The position numbers and the translations under genes were made by a program. 64,000 nt of DNA, taken from positions 124,001 through 188,000 of the forward strand of contig NZ_JAMPKY010000010.1 in the NCBI RefSeq assembly GCF_039962255.1, written 5' to 3'. Shown one piece after another: positions 8,832 to 17,347 of this stretch. Position 1 is the first letter of the stretch; each line of letters opens with the position of its first letter. The notes under the pieces are model-generated. The model saw nothing but the letters and a program-made list of their open reading frames with translations. It was not told the origin of the DNA and did not search any database. The DNA comes from Leptolyngbya subtilissima AS-A7 (lineage in GTDB: Bacteria; Cyanobacteriota; Cyanobacteriia; Phormidesmidales; Phormidesmidaceae).

Positions 8832-8843
8832 TACTGAGACGCT
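8814..8843 (-). terminator. hairpin downstream of the GH1-RmlD gene
   Basis: Perfect 10-bp arms AGCGTCTCAG (8814-8823) and CTGAGACGCT (8834-8843) lie 36 bp past the stop of the minus-strand operon. There is no T run on the minus strand, so it may stabilise the mRNA 3' end rather than act as an intrinsic terminator. Confidence 0.5.
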
Positions 8844-8879
8844 GGAGCACTGGTCTATCAAGAGACGAAGCCGAGATCC

Positions 8880-11189
8880 CTAAGCCTGAACCCGATCGCA
8901 CTCGTTCAAGTACTGAGCGATCGCCCGGTCCAGATCTGGCAGCAAAATCCCACGCTCGCTGCTGAGCACACTATAGGCGGGGCGAGATGCCGCATAGCCA
9001 AAGCTTTCGGTGGAGCAGGATCGAATGAAAGAGGCATCCAACCCAGCGAGTTGCGCCGTCTGGCGAGCGAGGTCAGCCCAGGCGATCGCCCCTGGATTGG
9101 CCAGGTGCCAGATACCGTGCTCTCCATCAATCAGCAAGTCGAGGCTGGCATGAACCAGATCGGGCACATAGGTGGGAGACACGATCGCATCTTCCGCCGC
9201 TAGGAAAGGCTCTCCTGCCTGCAGGGTGCGAAGGGCAATAGTCAGGAAGTTGTGATCATCCCAGGGGCCAAAGAAAGCACTGGTGCGAATGACTAAAGAT
9301 TCCCGATGGTAATGTAGCACCCGCTGTTCTGCCTGGGCTTTGCTGTGGCCGTAGACATTTAGTGGCGCAACCGGATCGCTTTCTAGATAAGGCTGTTGGC
9401 GATCGCCGTCAAACACCAGATCCGAAGAAAAAGTGATCAGCCCAATATTGCGCTGCGCACAACTCTCCGCCAGAATAGCGGCCCCATCTGCATTAATGCT
9501 GCAGCACAGGTGAGACTCCCGCTCCGCATCATCGACGCGCACATAGCCCGCCGCATTGATTACGGCCCACGGCTGCATTTCCGCCAGCACCTGCTCAACC
9601 ATGACTGGATTGGTGATATCCATCTCCTGGCGGCTCAGCAGGCGGTGGGGAATGCCCCGCAGGGCACAGATGCGCGCAAAGGCCTGACCGAGCGTGCCGG
9701 TCGCTCCAGTGATGAGCAGGGGAGATGGGTGCAGGGGTGGATGGGTGGATGGGTGGATGAGTGGATGGGTTTCCTTCTGCCATCTGCCATCTGCCATCTG
9801 CCCTAACTCCACTGATTCGGTTTCTTTTGAAGTATGGCCGCAGGAAACGGGGGGATAGAGCAGGCGATCGCTCCGTTTCCACCAGCCGGGGACTTCTAGG
9901 AGGGGGTGATGGTAGGGCTCACCTTGGGAAAAATGGCGGAGCACGGTGGCGATCGCTGTGGGGCGGGGCGGAGGCGATGACATAACGCCGCTGCATGGGG
10001 GACGCACGTCAAAGACGCCCGGCTCGTAAAAGCACTCGTCGCGGGTAACGAGGCTGTTCCAGTCGTAGGCACCCAGAAGTGACCAGGCGGTGACGGCCCG
10101 CAGGTCTACCCCCTCCTGGCGCAGGTGTTGGGCGGCATCCCAAATTTCCTTAAGCCAGCGCAGTTGCTCTTCTCGAGTGCAGCCCAGGTGAACCTCGGTG
10201 ACGGCGATGGGCTGGTGGTAGCGTTCCCAGACCTCTTTCAGCAAGACATCGGGGGGACAAATGCCTTCCTCGCAGACCCGCACCGCTTCCACATCAGCAT
10301 ATTGATGCTTGCCGTTGCCGCCGTGGGTGTGGGGCGGGTAGCGATCGAGCCGTTCATCGAGGAAGCGATCGCTGGTCAAATAGCGATTAATGCCAAAAAT
10401 ATCGGGCGAGCAGGGATGATCGAGAAACCAGTCTAAGTCCGATTCCTCAGCTCCGCTCTGCCGCAAATAGTCCCATAGCTCGTGGCTCCGATCTACCCGG
10501 CCGCAGAGTAGATCAAAGGATAGCCATCGCCGCTCATTTTCGAAGGCAATTTGATAGCTCAACAGCGGCGTGCCGAACGTCTTGCCCAGATCTTCGGTCT
10601 GCACCAGTTTCGCCGCCGGGTTGATGCGACGAATGGCCTCCATGGACAGGGCAACCCCACGGCACTGGTTGATCAAAGCTCGAATAAAGCTCTGATCGTC
10701 CTGGGCATGGGGATACCAGTGGCCATACAGCCCGCTGAAGCGGGCGGTGGTCAGGGGCTCATTGACTGGGGTGTAATATTCCAGCCAGGGATAGCGGGTG
10801 GCAACGGCCTGGGCAAACTCAGCCAGGCCGTTGGCGAACTCCGGGTCTAGCAAGCTAGTGTGAGGCGGACCGCTGCCGTGGTGTACCAGGCCAACAATGG
10901 GACGAATCCCGATATCATCCAAGTACGCTAATCGCTGGTCTGCCCAGCTCCAGTCGGCCTGCTCTGGGCCATTGGGGGCTGTACGTTCCCAAAGGATGGG
11001 ATAGCGGATAGCCTGGATGCCCAGATTGGCAAAGCAGTCGAGGTCTTCAATGCGGGTATCGTGACCATTGCGCTGGAGCTGATCAAAATAGCGATCGCCT
11101 ACCCGGTTCACAGTACATTCAACGCCACCCCAAAGTTCCAGCTTGGGTAACATCTGGTCTGCACTCATCACACGCTCACTATTGCTCAA
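8880..11189 (-). CDS. GH1 glycosidase-like / RmlD-type sugar-nucleotide reductase fusion
   Basis: The product has 769 residues. Residues ~10-410 form a family-1 glycosidase-like barrel with the acid/base motif TPVNEPLT near 140 and a nucleophile-like glutamate in AVTEVHLG near 332, where standard GH1 enzymes read TENG. Residues ~490-769 form a Rossmann reductase of the dTDP-4-dehydrorhamnose reductase family: ITGATGTLGQA near 491, NAAGYVRVDDAE, and YGHSKAQAE near 610 holding the Tyr-x3-Lys. The linker at ~460-490 is encoded by short tandem repeats (9739-9803). The annotated first codon is TTG, overlapping the glf stop by 4 nt; an ATG seven codons later (11168) is equally likely. It is last in the glycosyltransferase-glf operon. 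Such fusions occur in other cyanobacteria; the joint function is not known to me. Confidence 0.85.
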   Translation of the reverse strand: MSNSERVMSADQMLPKLELWGGVECTVNRVGDRYFDQLQRNGHDTRIEDLDCFANLGIQAIRYPILWERTAPNGPEQADWSWADQRLAYLDDIGIRPIVGLVHHGSGPPHTSLLDPEFANGLAEFAQAVATRYPWLEYYTPVNEPLTTARFSGLYGHWYPHAQDDQSFIRALINQCRGVALSMEAIRRINPAAKLVQTEDLGKTFGTPLLSYQIAFENERRWLSFDLLCGRVDRSHELWDYLRQSGAEESDLDWFLDHPCSPDIFGINRYLTSDRFLDERLDRYPPHTHGGNGKHQYADVEAVRVCEEGICPPDVLLKEVWERYHQPIAVTEVHLGCTREEQLRWLKEIWDAAQHLRQEGVDLRAVTAWSLLGAYDWNSLVTRDECFYEPGVFDVRPPCSGVMSSPPPRPTAIATVLRHFSQGEPYHHPLLEVPGWWKRSDRLLYPPVSCGHTSKETESVELGQMADGRWQKETHPLIHPSTHPPLHPSPLLITGATGTLGQAFARICALRGIPHRLLSRQEMDITNPVMVEQVLAEMQPWAVINAAGYVRVDDAERESHLCCSINADGAAILAESCAQRNIGLITFSSDLVFDGDRQQPYLESDPVAPLNVYGHSKAQAEQRVLHYHRESLVIRTSAFFGPWDDHNFLTIALRTLQAGEPFLAAEDAIVSPTYVPDLVHASLDLLIDGEHGIWHLANPGAIAWADLARQTAQLAGLDASFIRSCSTESFGYAASRPAYSVLSSERGILLPDLDRAIAQYLNECDRVQA
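9739..9803. repeat. tandem octamer and heptamer repeats inside a coding region
   Basis: Four octamers, GGATGGGT x2, GGATGAGT, GGATGGGT (9739-9770), are followed after six bases by three full CTGCCAT heptamers and a partial fourth (9777-9803). Read on the minus strand they encode the linker of the GH1-RmlD protein: MADGRWQ from the heptamers and THPLIHPSTHPP from the octamers. Neither unit length is a multiple of three, so losing or gaining a unit would shift frame between the two domains. Confidence 0.9.
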
Positions 11190-12466
11190 CGAGATTTACC
11201 ATTTGTTTCGGCTTTGCCTGCCGCCACAGGGGTAGCAGAACGGCTAGAGCCATTGCTGGAAACAGCCTTGAAGGATCCATTGCCATTACCGTTGCCGTTA
11301 CTGTTGCCGTTGCCATTCGACATTGGGACAACAGGCTGCTTTGCCGGTAGGCTCTCTTCCCTGGGGTGCCAGCTAGAGCGATTAGACAGCTGGGCATGGA
11401 GTGCTAAGGCCTGAGCCACCACCTGATCCATGTTGTAGTACTTGTAGGTGGCGAGCCGTCCCACAAAGTGAACCCCCGGTTCGGCATCGGCTAAAGCTTT
11501 GTACTGCTTGTAAAGTTCGGCATTTTCGGGGCGTGGTACAGGATAGTACGGATCGCCCTCGGCCTGGGGATATTCGTAGACAATACTGGTTTTGAGATGT
11601 TCTTGCCCAGTCAAGTATTTGAACTCGGTGACCCGGGTGTAGAGGTGCTCGTTGGGATAGTTGATGACGGCCTGGGGCTGATGCACTTCCTCGTTCAGCG
11701 TTTCATGTTTGAATTCGAGGGAGCGGTAGGGCAGCTTGCCGTAGCAGTAATCAAAGAAGCCATCTACCGGACCGGTGTAAATCATTTCCTTGTAGGGAAT
11801 GACATCCTGAATTTCCCGGTAATCGGTGTTGAGCATGATTTTGATGTTGGGATGCGCCAACATTTGCTCAAACATGCGGGTGTAGCCGTGGAGCGGCATG
11901 GCCTGATAAGTATCGGTGAAGTAGCGATCGTCCCGGTTGGTGCGGGTGGGAACGCGAGCGGTAACAGATTTATCCAATTCGGAGGGATCAACGCCCCACT
12001 GTTTGCGGGTGTAGTTGCGGAAGAACTTTTCGTAGAGCTCTCGCCCCACTTTGCTCACCACCACATCTTCAGAGGTGCGAATGTAGTCTTTAGTTTCAGC
12101 GAGGGAGGCTAAGAATTCCTCAACCTCAAAAGCGGTCAGCTTCAGTCCATACAGCTTGTTGATGGTGTCCAGATTGATGGGAATCGGGACTAACTGACCA
12201 TCCACGCTGGCTAAAACTCGGTGCTCATAGCGTCGCCACTCGGTGAAGAGGGACAAATATTCAAACACATCGCGGGAGTTGGTGTGGAAGATGTGGGGGC
12301 CATATTTGTGGACCAAAATCCCGTCTTCATTGTAGTGATCGTAGGCATTGCCACCAATGTGGTTGCGAGTATCTACAATCAGAATTTTTTTATTTTGCTG
12401 AGTTGCTAAGCGCTCTGCTAAAACACTGCCGGCAAATCCAGCACCAACAATTAAATAGTCAAACAT
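11186..12466 (-). CDS. glf: UDP-galactopyranose mutase
   Basis: This flavoenzyme interconverts UDP-galactopyranose and UDP-galactofuranose in the cytoplasm. The 426-residue protein starts with the FAD-binding DYLIVGAGFAGSV and carries the family-typical NHIGGNAYD, YGPHIFHT and TRKQWG segments and PYYPVPRPEN near the C-terminal part of the core. The canonical enzyme ends near residue 375. Here a ~50-residue tail follows, rich in Asn and Gly (several NGNG units at ~390-405) and encoded by a degenerate hexamer repeat. The gene sits 23 bp after the glycosyltransferase gene and overlaps the next gene by 4 nt, pointing to translational coupling and to synthesis of a Galf-containing glycan. Confidence 0.94.
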   Translation of the reverse strand: MFDYLIVGAGFAGSVLAERLATQQNKKILIVDTRNHIGGNAYDHYNEDGILVHKYGPHIFHTNSRDVFEYLSLFTEWRRYEHRVLASVDGQLVPIPINLDTINKLYGLKLTAFEVEEFLASLAETKDYIRTSEDVVVSKVGRELYEKFFRNYTRKQWGVDPSELDKSVTARVPTRTNRDDRYFTDTYQAMPLHGYTRMFEQMLAHPNIKIMLNTDYREIQDVIPYKEMIYTGPVDGFFDYCYGKLPYRSLEFKHETLNEEVHQPQAVINYPNEHLYTRVTEFKYLTGQEHLKTSIVYEYPQAEGDPYYPVPRPENAELYKQYKALADAEPGVHFVGRLATYKYYNMDQVVAQALALHAQLSNRSSWHPREESLPAKQPVVPMSNGNGNSNGNGNGNGSFKAVSSNGSSRSATPVAAGKAETNGKSR

Positions 12467-12489
12467 GGGGCTACTCCTTGCAGTGAAAA

Positions 12490-13833
12490 TTAGATCGCTA
12501 CCTGGTCAACGTTGGCGGCGATCGCCGTTGGATATTTGGTCTTGACCGAGGTGGTCTCGGACGGGGTGGTCTTGCGGGCGTTGGCGGCGATCGCCTCCTC
12601 AATCCGGTCATTCATGGCCTGCCAGGTCAAATCCCAAGAGGTTTGAGCCAGTCGGGCATCAACCCGATCGAGCCAGTCGGATGGGGCTTGGCTCTGAGCC
12701 AGAGCAGCGGCGATCGCCTCCACAAACTCCGGCACCGTATCAGCAATGTGAACCAGGTTCTCGTCGCCGTAGGGCCGCACCACATCTCGAATCGAGGTCG
12801 ATACCACAGGTTTTCCACCAGCCAGGTATTCCGGCGTTTTGGTCGGGCTGATGAAACGGGTCGATTCGTTGCGGGCAAAAAGCAGCAGAGCCACATCCCA
12901 ACCGGCTAAATAGTGAGGCAACTCTTGATAAGATTTGCCCCCTAAATAATGGATGTTGGGCCGTTGGGGAAGAGAAGCCGAGTCAATTTTGACAACTGGG
13001 CCAACCATGACCAAATGCCAGTCAGGCCGAGCCTGGGCGATCCCATCCAACAACTCCAGATCCAGCCGTTCATCGATCACCCCATAAAATCCCATACGGG
13101 GATGGGGAATCTCTGCCTGATCGTGTGGCTCGGGCAGGGGCTGTCGAGCTTGAGCAAAGTGAGCGGCATCAATGCTGCTGGGGAAGGCATGAACACTTGA
13201 ATGTTGGTGCTGCTTAGCTTCGTAAAGGCTATGTCCACCGGTGAATACGAGGTCGGCCATCTCAAACAGACGGGCTTCCCAGGCTTGCAGTTGGGGATGG
13301 GCGCCTTTGAAAGCGGAAAGCTCGTCCATGCAGTCGTACACCACAGCGGACGCGGGCAAATGATGGGTAAAAGGCACCGCCATCGGTGTGTAATACCAGA
13401 GGATCGGCTGTTGAATTTGAGCTTCCGCGAACAGGGTATTCAGCAGCTGCTGTAGGGAAAGCGTAAATTCTTCGTCGCTCAGGCTTTCGGAAAGATGGGG
13501 AACAACAATCCAGACCCCACAATCACGCTTGCTAATGTCGAGATAGGAAGTCTCTTCAGAAACGGCGATCGGCTCCTCCACGATAAAAACGCGGCGAGTC
13601 TGAGCACAACGGTTGAGCAGATGTTGGGGCCGCTGATATACAAAATCCCACCGCAGATGAGAGAAGCAAATTAAATCTGGTGCTCCAGGCGCTGAGGGTT
13701 CTAGTTCCGTACCTTCAGGCCACCGTAAGCCGAGGGATGCAGCGCTTTGCTCTAAACTGAGCTGATCTTCTATCGATTTTTTGTCGGATAGCTTTCTATT
13801 AAAATAGCTCTCTGAAATATAGTGGGTCGACAT
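12490..13833 (-). CDS. glycosyltransferase (GT-B, TuaH-like)
   Basis: The 447-residue protein opens with ~45 poorly conserved residues, then DLICFSHLRWDFVYQRPQHL, a block typical of GT-B transferases of the TuaH/WsaF-like type. Further on are VVYDCMDELSAFKGAH, GFYGVIDERLD and the C-terminal donor-site region SPTKTPEYLAGGKPVVST, which contains the conserved EYLAGGKPVV. The ATG at 13833 is chosen over an upstream TTG because GGGAGGT lies 3-4 bases before it. First gene of the operon with glf and the GH1-RmlD fusion; a role in a galactose- or Galf-containing exopolysaccharide or glycolipid is likely, with donor and acceptor unknown. Confidence 0.85.
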   Translation of the reverse strand: MSTHYISESYFNRKLSDKKSIEDQLSLEQSAASLGLRWPEGTELEPSAPGAPDLICFSHLRWDFVYQRPQHLLNRCAQTRRVFIVEEPIAVSEETSYLDISKRDCGVWIVVPHLSESLSDEEFTLSLQQLLNTLFAEAQIQQPILWYYTPMAVPFTHHLPASAVVYDCMDELSAFKGAHPQLQAWEARLFEMADLVFTGGHSLYEAKQHQHSSVHAFPSSIDAAHFAQARQPLPEPHDQAEIPHPRMGFYGVIDERLDLELLDGIAQARPDWHLVMVGPVVKIDSASLPQRPNIHYLGGKSYQELPHYLAGWDVALLLFARNESTRFISPTKTPEYLAGGKPVVSTSIRDVVRPYGDENLVHIADTVPEFVEAIAAALAQSQAPSDWLDRVDARLAQTSWDLTWQAMNDRIEEAIAANARKTTPSETTSVKTKYPTAIAANVDQVAI

Positions 13834-14729
13834 CTTACCTCCCAATTTGCAGGGTTAACAATCTAATGTTTCCAAATCGTGCTCTACTCTTGGAGCTAAT
13901 ACAGGCGAAATTTCCGCTGAAATCCCATAGCTTGCACAGCTATCCATTGCAAACAATCAATTTCTCAATTTCGCAAGATATTTGCTCTTAGCCACCACTT
14001 TAAGCATCGCCAAAGATCTCCAGTGGGAGCTGACACCTTCAGAGTAGGGGGTTTGTTTCTAGTGGGAACATCTCTTTGGGTAGAAGTTTAAAGAACCAAA
14101 AGTAATGTATCTCTGCTGTATAGACTTTCACTTATAGAGGTAATTGCTCTACTAGGTTAACGAGAGTCGTTATCTGCGGAAAGGTTGGTAGCTCCATTTC
14201 CGCTGCAACAATGCGCTGATTTATTAACGGTTGCAGCAGTTGTTGGAATGTGATTCACTGAAAAGTGACCATGAATTTTCGCTCTCGATGGGACCCAAAC
14301 TAGTTCGCCTAGGTGCGATCGCTTGTCAAAACGGCGAAGAAGCTTCACCTTTGATGCCATATGTCGTGCCCTTACCTCACCTCAAATCGATTGGCTACTG
14401 AATTGAGCAATTACTTCTAGAGTTAGAGGAATACGCGGCTGCTTTTTATTATTATATTGAGCTAGGTCTAGGAGTTTATCAATAACCTTTACGGCAATGG
14501 TGGATTGTCAAAGTTAGTTAAAGGCCTGTTTGTTCTCTAGAGGCTTTGTCAATTTCTCTAGCTTACTTTGGATAAACAAAGGATGAGCGCAAAAATTTGC
14601 GTGTTAATTGCTATTTTTGACGCTGGCTCTTCTTAAGCTTAAATTAACTTCGGTTGCAGCGAGCAGATTTTTTGGATTATAAAATCTATAAAAGACGGTT
14701 GAAAACGTCATTTAAAAACGGGGAACACC
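13834..14729. other. divergent intergenic region, no gene seen
   Basis: This 896-bp AT-richer stretch separates the minus-strand glycosyltransferase operon from galE. It contains no open frame with recognisable content. A plausible promoter for galE is listed separately. The Shine-Dalgarno of the glycosyltransferase (GGGAGGT on the minus strand) lies at its left end. Confidence 0.5.
14654..14683 (+). promoter_or_regulatory. candidate sigma70-type promoter of galE
   Basis: TTGCAG (14654-14659) and TATAAA (14678-14683) with an 18-bp spacer lie about 47-76 bp before the galE ATG. A small hairpin-forming GACG...CGTC follows at about 14694-14709. The match is by eye only. Confidence 0.4.
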
Positions 14730-15737
14730 ATGCCTGAAAAATCGATGATTTTAGTGACGGGAGGGGCGGGATATATTGGCTCCCATGCAGCCCTAGCTTT
14801 GCAGCAGGCAGGGTATGACCTGTTGGTGCTGGATAACTTATCGAATGGCCATCAGGAGCTTGTGGAGCAGGAATTGCAGGTAAAAGTAGTGGTAGGCGAC
14901 ATTAGCGATCGCCCCTTCCTCGATCACCTCTTTTCCACTTACCCGATTGCCGCTGTAATGCACTTCGCCGCTTACATTGCCGTAGGAGAATCGGTCACTG
15001 ATCCCGGCAAGTACTATCGCAATAATGTGGCTGGAACATTAACGCTTTTAGAGGCAATGGTTGCGGCTTCGGTGAAGCAATTGGTATTTTCGTCTACCTG
15101 CGCGCTGTATGGCACTCCCAAATTTGTGCCCATCACCGAAGACCATCCCCAAGAGCCCATGAGTCCCTACGCCACCAGCAAACAAATGGTGGAGCGGATG
15201 CTGGCAGATTTTGATGCAGCCTATGGGTTAAAGTCGGTTCGCTTTCGCTACTTCAATGCGGCAGGAGCCGATCCCGATGGACGATTGGGCGAAGACCATG
15301 CGCCGGAAACCCACCTCATTCCGCTGGTGCTGTTGGCAGCGCTAGGCAAGCTAGAAAGCATTGCTATCTTCGGCACAGATTATCCAACCCCCGATGGCAC
15401 CTGCGTTCGCGACTATATTCATGTTGCGGATTTGGCCCAGGCTCACGTTTTGGGTTTGCAGTATCTGCTAAACGGCGGCAACAGTGATGTGTTTAATTTA
15501 GGCAACGGCAGCGGTTTCTCTGTTCGTGAAGTGATTGAAGCAGCTCGTCGGGTAACGCAACGGGAGATTCAGGTGGTAGAGCGCCATCGCCGCCCTGGTG
15601 ATCCCCCCACTTTGGTTGGCAGCAGCGATAAGGCTCGCAGTGTTTTAGAATGGCAACCCCAGTATGCTGATCTCGACACAATTCTGACCCACGCGTGGCA
15701 ATGGCACCAGAAGCGGCATGGTAGCGATCGCCCCTAA
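14730..15737 (+). CDS. galE: UDP-glucose 4-epimerase
   Basis: The 335-residue extended short-chain dehydrogenase begins with the NAD-binding TGGAGYIGSH (residues ~10-19). The catalytic Ser/Tyr/Lys set is in FSSTCALYG and YATSKQMVE. RYFNAAGADPDGRLGEDH and PDGTCVRDYIHV are GalE-specific blocks. It interconverts UDP-glucose and UDP-galactose, the last step of the Leloir pathway and the source of UDP-galactose for the Glf enzyme next door. It is transcribed alone, divergent from the glycosyltransferase-glf operon and apart from galK/galT at 21.5-24.8 kb. Confidence 0.95.
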   Translation: MPEKSMILVTGGAGYIGSHAALALQQAGYDLLVLDNLSNGHQELVEQELQVKVVVGDISDRPFLDHLFSTYPIAAVMHFAAYIAVGESVTDPGKYYRNNVAGTLTLLEAMVAASVKQLVFSSTCALYGTPKFVPITEDHPQEPMSPYATSKQMVERMLADFDAAYGLKSVRFRYFNAAGADPDGRLGEDHAPETHLIPLVLLAALGKLESIAIFGTDYPTPDGTCVRDYIHVADLAQAHVLGLQYLLNGGNSDVFNLGNGSGFSVREVIEAARRVTQREIQVVERHRRPGDPPTLVGSSDKARSVLEWQPQYADLDTILTHAWQWHQKRHGSDRP

Positions 15738-15833
15738 TTGTCTCCGTAGTAGCCCAATCCTTAGAGGGCTTTAGAGGGGGGTGAGGGCTGCGGTAAGACT
15801 TGAATTGTTGGAGAGTAGACAGCCGAGACGGCT

Positions 15834-15904
15834 ATCCCACAAGAGCTTCCCTACAGATCCTTGGGCCTCGATGACCATCTATTTGTGGGATGGGCCTCTG
15901 GCCC
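15834..15904. repeat. short interspersed palindromic element
   Basis: ATCCCACAA (15834-15842) pairs with TTGTGGGAT (15883-15891), followed directly by GGGCC-TCT-GGCCC (15892-15904). A related GGCC-rich run (ACAGGCCCAACGGGCC) occurs at about 19494-19509. These look like dispersed cyanobacterial repeats placed between convergent galE and cupin genes; they may also help end transcription. Confidence 0.4.
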
Positions 15905-15910
15905 GTCCGT

Positions 15911-16249
15911 TTACCATCGAACGGTCAGCACCACAGAGTCTTCTTCTGCCCGCCAAAAGTGAGCAATGCCGGGCAGCCAGAGAGCATAATCTCCCTGTGT
16001 GGCCAGCACGGTTTCACCATCGGGAAACTGTAGACAAAACCGACCGCTAATCAGAACGGAGAGGGTGGTGGTTTCAGCCGGGTCTGTCCACTCGGGGCGG
16101 CAGTCGCCCGCCTTATGAACGCCCCATTTCACTTCCACTGCCGAGGTTGCGCGGGGGCTGATAGATGGGGTGACAAACGAGCCAACAAACCACCCTCGCT
16201 TTTCTTCCCCATCGCTGTAGGCGTTACCTGTAGTTACGTTTGATAGCAT
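15911..16249 (-). CDS. small cupin-fold protein
   Basis: The 112-residue protein has a single cupin barrel pattern: EVKWGVHKAGDCRPEW, then SVLISGRFCLQFPDGE (the G-rich turn of cupin motif 1), and LWLPGIAHFWRAEEDS with the motif-2 His. Metal ligands of motif 1 are only partly present, so enzymatic activity is doubtful; it may bind a sugar or small acid. It lies 27 bp after the GH43 gene and closes the minus-strand set PhyH, GH43, cupin. It converges with galE. Confidence 0.7.
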   Translation of the reverse strand: MLSNVTTGNAYSDGEEKRGWFVGSFVTPSISPRATSAVEVKWGVHKAGDCRPEWTDPAETTTLSVLISGRFCLQFPDGETVLATQGDYALWLPGIAHFWRAEEDSVVLTVRW

Positions 16250-16276
16250 TTCAATACCCTGCTTAAACCCAATTTC

Positions 16277-17263
16277 TTAAATGTCTTGTGGTGTCCAGGT
16301 TGGACCGTGACAGCGAGGTCCTTCTGCTGTCCAAAGCAGCCGATCGATGCACATTCGCCGTGCCGTCATCGCCGGATCCCAGGCATGATAAACCACGTAT
16401 TCAGTGGAGTTATCAGGATGTAGGGCAATCGAGTTATGTCCCGGACCTAAAACAGAGTTGGGATGCGATCGCAACACCCGTGGCCCCTGCTCATTCCCCG
16501 CATCTGAATAGGGACCCAGAACGTGATCGGCCACGCCATAGTCAACGCCATAGCTCTCAGTTTCCCACCGGCCACCGCTGTAGAAACAGTAGTAGCGATC
16601 GCCATGCTTACGCACGCAGGGGCCCTCTAAGGTATGCCAATCGTAGGTGCCGCCATACATGGGGCGATCGGCCAAAAACCGTTGCCAGTCGTGCCGCGCC
16701 CGCAGAACGACTTTGGGGTCTCCGGCGAGGGTAGTCATGGTTGAGAGGCGATCGACCACTAGGGCCGTGCCCGCCCGCACCCCTGCTTCCGTATCTAAAA
16801 AATCCTGAGCATAGAAGAGATACCACTGCCCATCGTCATCCTGGAAGGGGCTGGGATCAATGGCAAAGGCACAGGCATGGGGATCAATTAACGACTCGCC
16901 GACATCCTGAAAAGGCCCGAGAGGGTCAATGCTGGTGGCGACCCGTAGCTGATGATTTTTATCCCCATGCCCTACGGAGTAATAAAGATAGAAGATGCCT
17001 TCGTGGTAAGCCACTTCCGGTGCCCAAAAGTTATCTCCCAAGGCGGGATCAGGCCGCAGCAGAGCATTTCCGGCAGGCTGCCACTGTATCAAATCCTCGG
17101 ATGTCAGTAGTGGAAAGACCCGCAGCTTGTGCAGCTCATCCACTTCTCCAGCCGCTTCCGCTGGCCCCGTACCGATCGCATAATAAATCCCCTGATATTG
17201 CCAAACAAACGGGTCGGCAAAATACTCTGGATAGACCGGATTGGTGTAGGTTTGCGGAGCCAT
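16277..17263 (-). CDS. glycoside hydrolase family 43 protein
   Basis: The 328-residue protein is a five-bladed beta-propeller glycosidase. Asp17 in YFADPFVW is the expected catalytic base. WAPEVAYHEG is the second blade signature, the acid glutamate is in TLEGPCVRK near 210, and VLGPGHNSI is a conserved late motif. GH43 enzymes act on arabinose, xylose or galactose linkages in plant- or algal-type polysaccharides. No signal peptide is visible, so it probably works on imported oligosaccharides. It sits between PhyH and cupin genes, inside a region rich in galactose enzymes; an arabinogalactan-type substrate is a reasonable guess. Confidence 0.88.
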   Translation of the reverse strand: MAPQTYTNPVYPEYFADPFVWQYQGIYYAIGTGPAEAAGEVDELHKLRVFPLLTSEDLIQWQPAGNALLRPDPALGDNFWAPEVAYHEGIFYLYYSVGHGDKNHQLRVATSIDPLGPFQDVGESLIDPHACAFAIDPSPFQDDDGQWYLFYAQDFLDTEAGVRAGTALVVDRLSTMTTLAGDPKVVLRARHDWQRFLADRPMYGGTYDWHTLEGPCVRKHGDRYYCFYSGGRWETESYGVDYGVADHVLGPYSDAGNEQGPRVLRSHPNSVLGPGHNSIALHPDNSTEYVVYHAWDPAMTARRMCIDRLLWTAEGPRCHGPTWTPQDI

Positions 17264-17282
17264 TGTTGAACCGGGGCTAGGG

Positions 17283-17331
17283 TTTAGCGATCGCAGGAGG
17301 TTGTCGAGCGCTGCCTCCTGCGGTCGCTAAA
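17283..17331. terminator. long hairpin with embedded HIP1 between PhyH and GH43 genes
   Basis: An 18-bp stem (17283-17300 with 17314-17331) has one G-T wobble and a 13-nt loop. The left arm includes GCGATCGC. It lies within the 84-bp gap of a presumed operon, so it may be a partial terminator or an RNA-processing site rather than a full stop. Confidence 0.55.
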
Positions 17332-17347
17332 CTCGCGCCTCCCGTGA

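Noticed and set aside
9739-9803. CRISPR array
   Set aside because: Units are 7-8 bp with no spacers and lie in frame in a coding gene.
9396-9806. Plus-strand 136-aa frame with WMGGWVDEWMGF repeats
   Set aside because: It is the antisense reading of the octamer/heptamer repeats within the GH1-RmlD gene; no start signal or family.
14157-14360. 67-codon minus-strand frame in the gap before galE
   Set aside because: No ribosome site, motif or operon context; composition looks non-coding.
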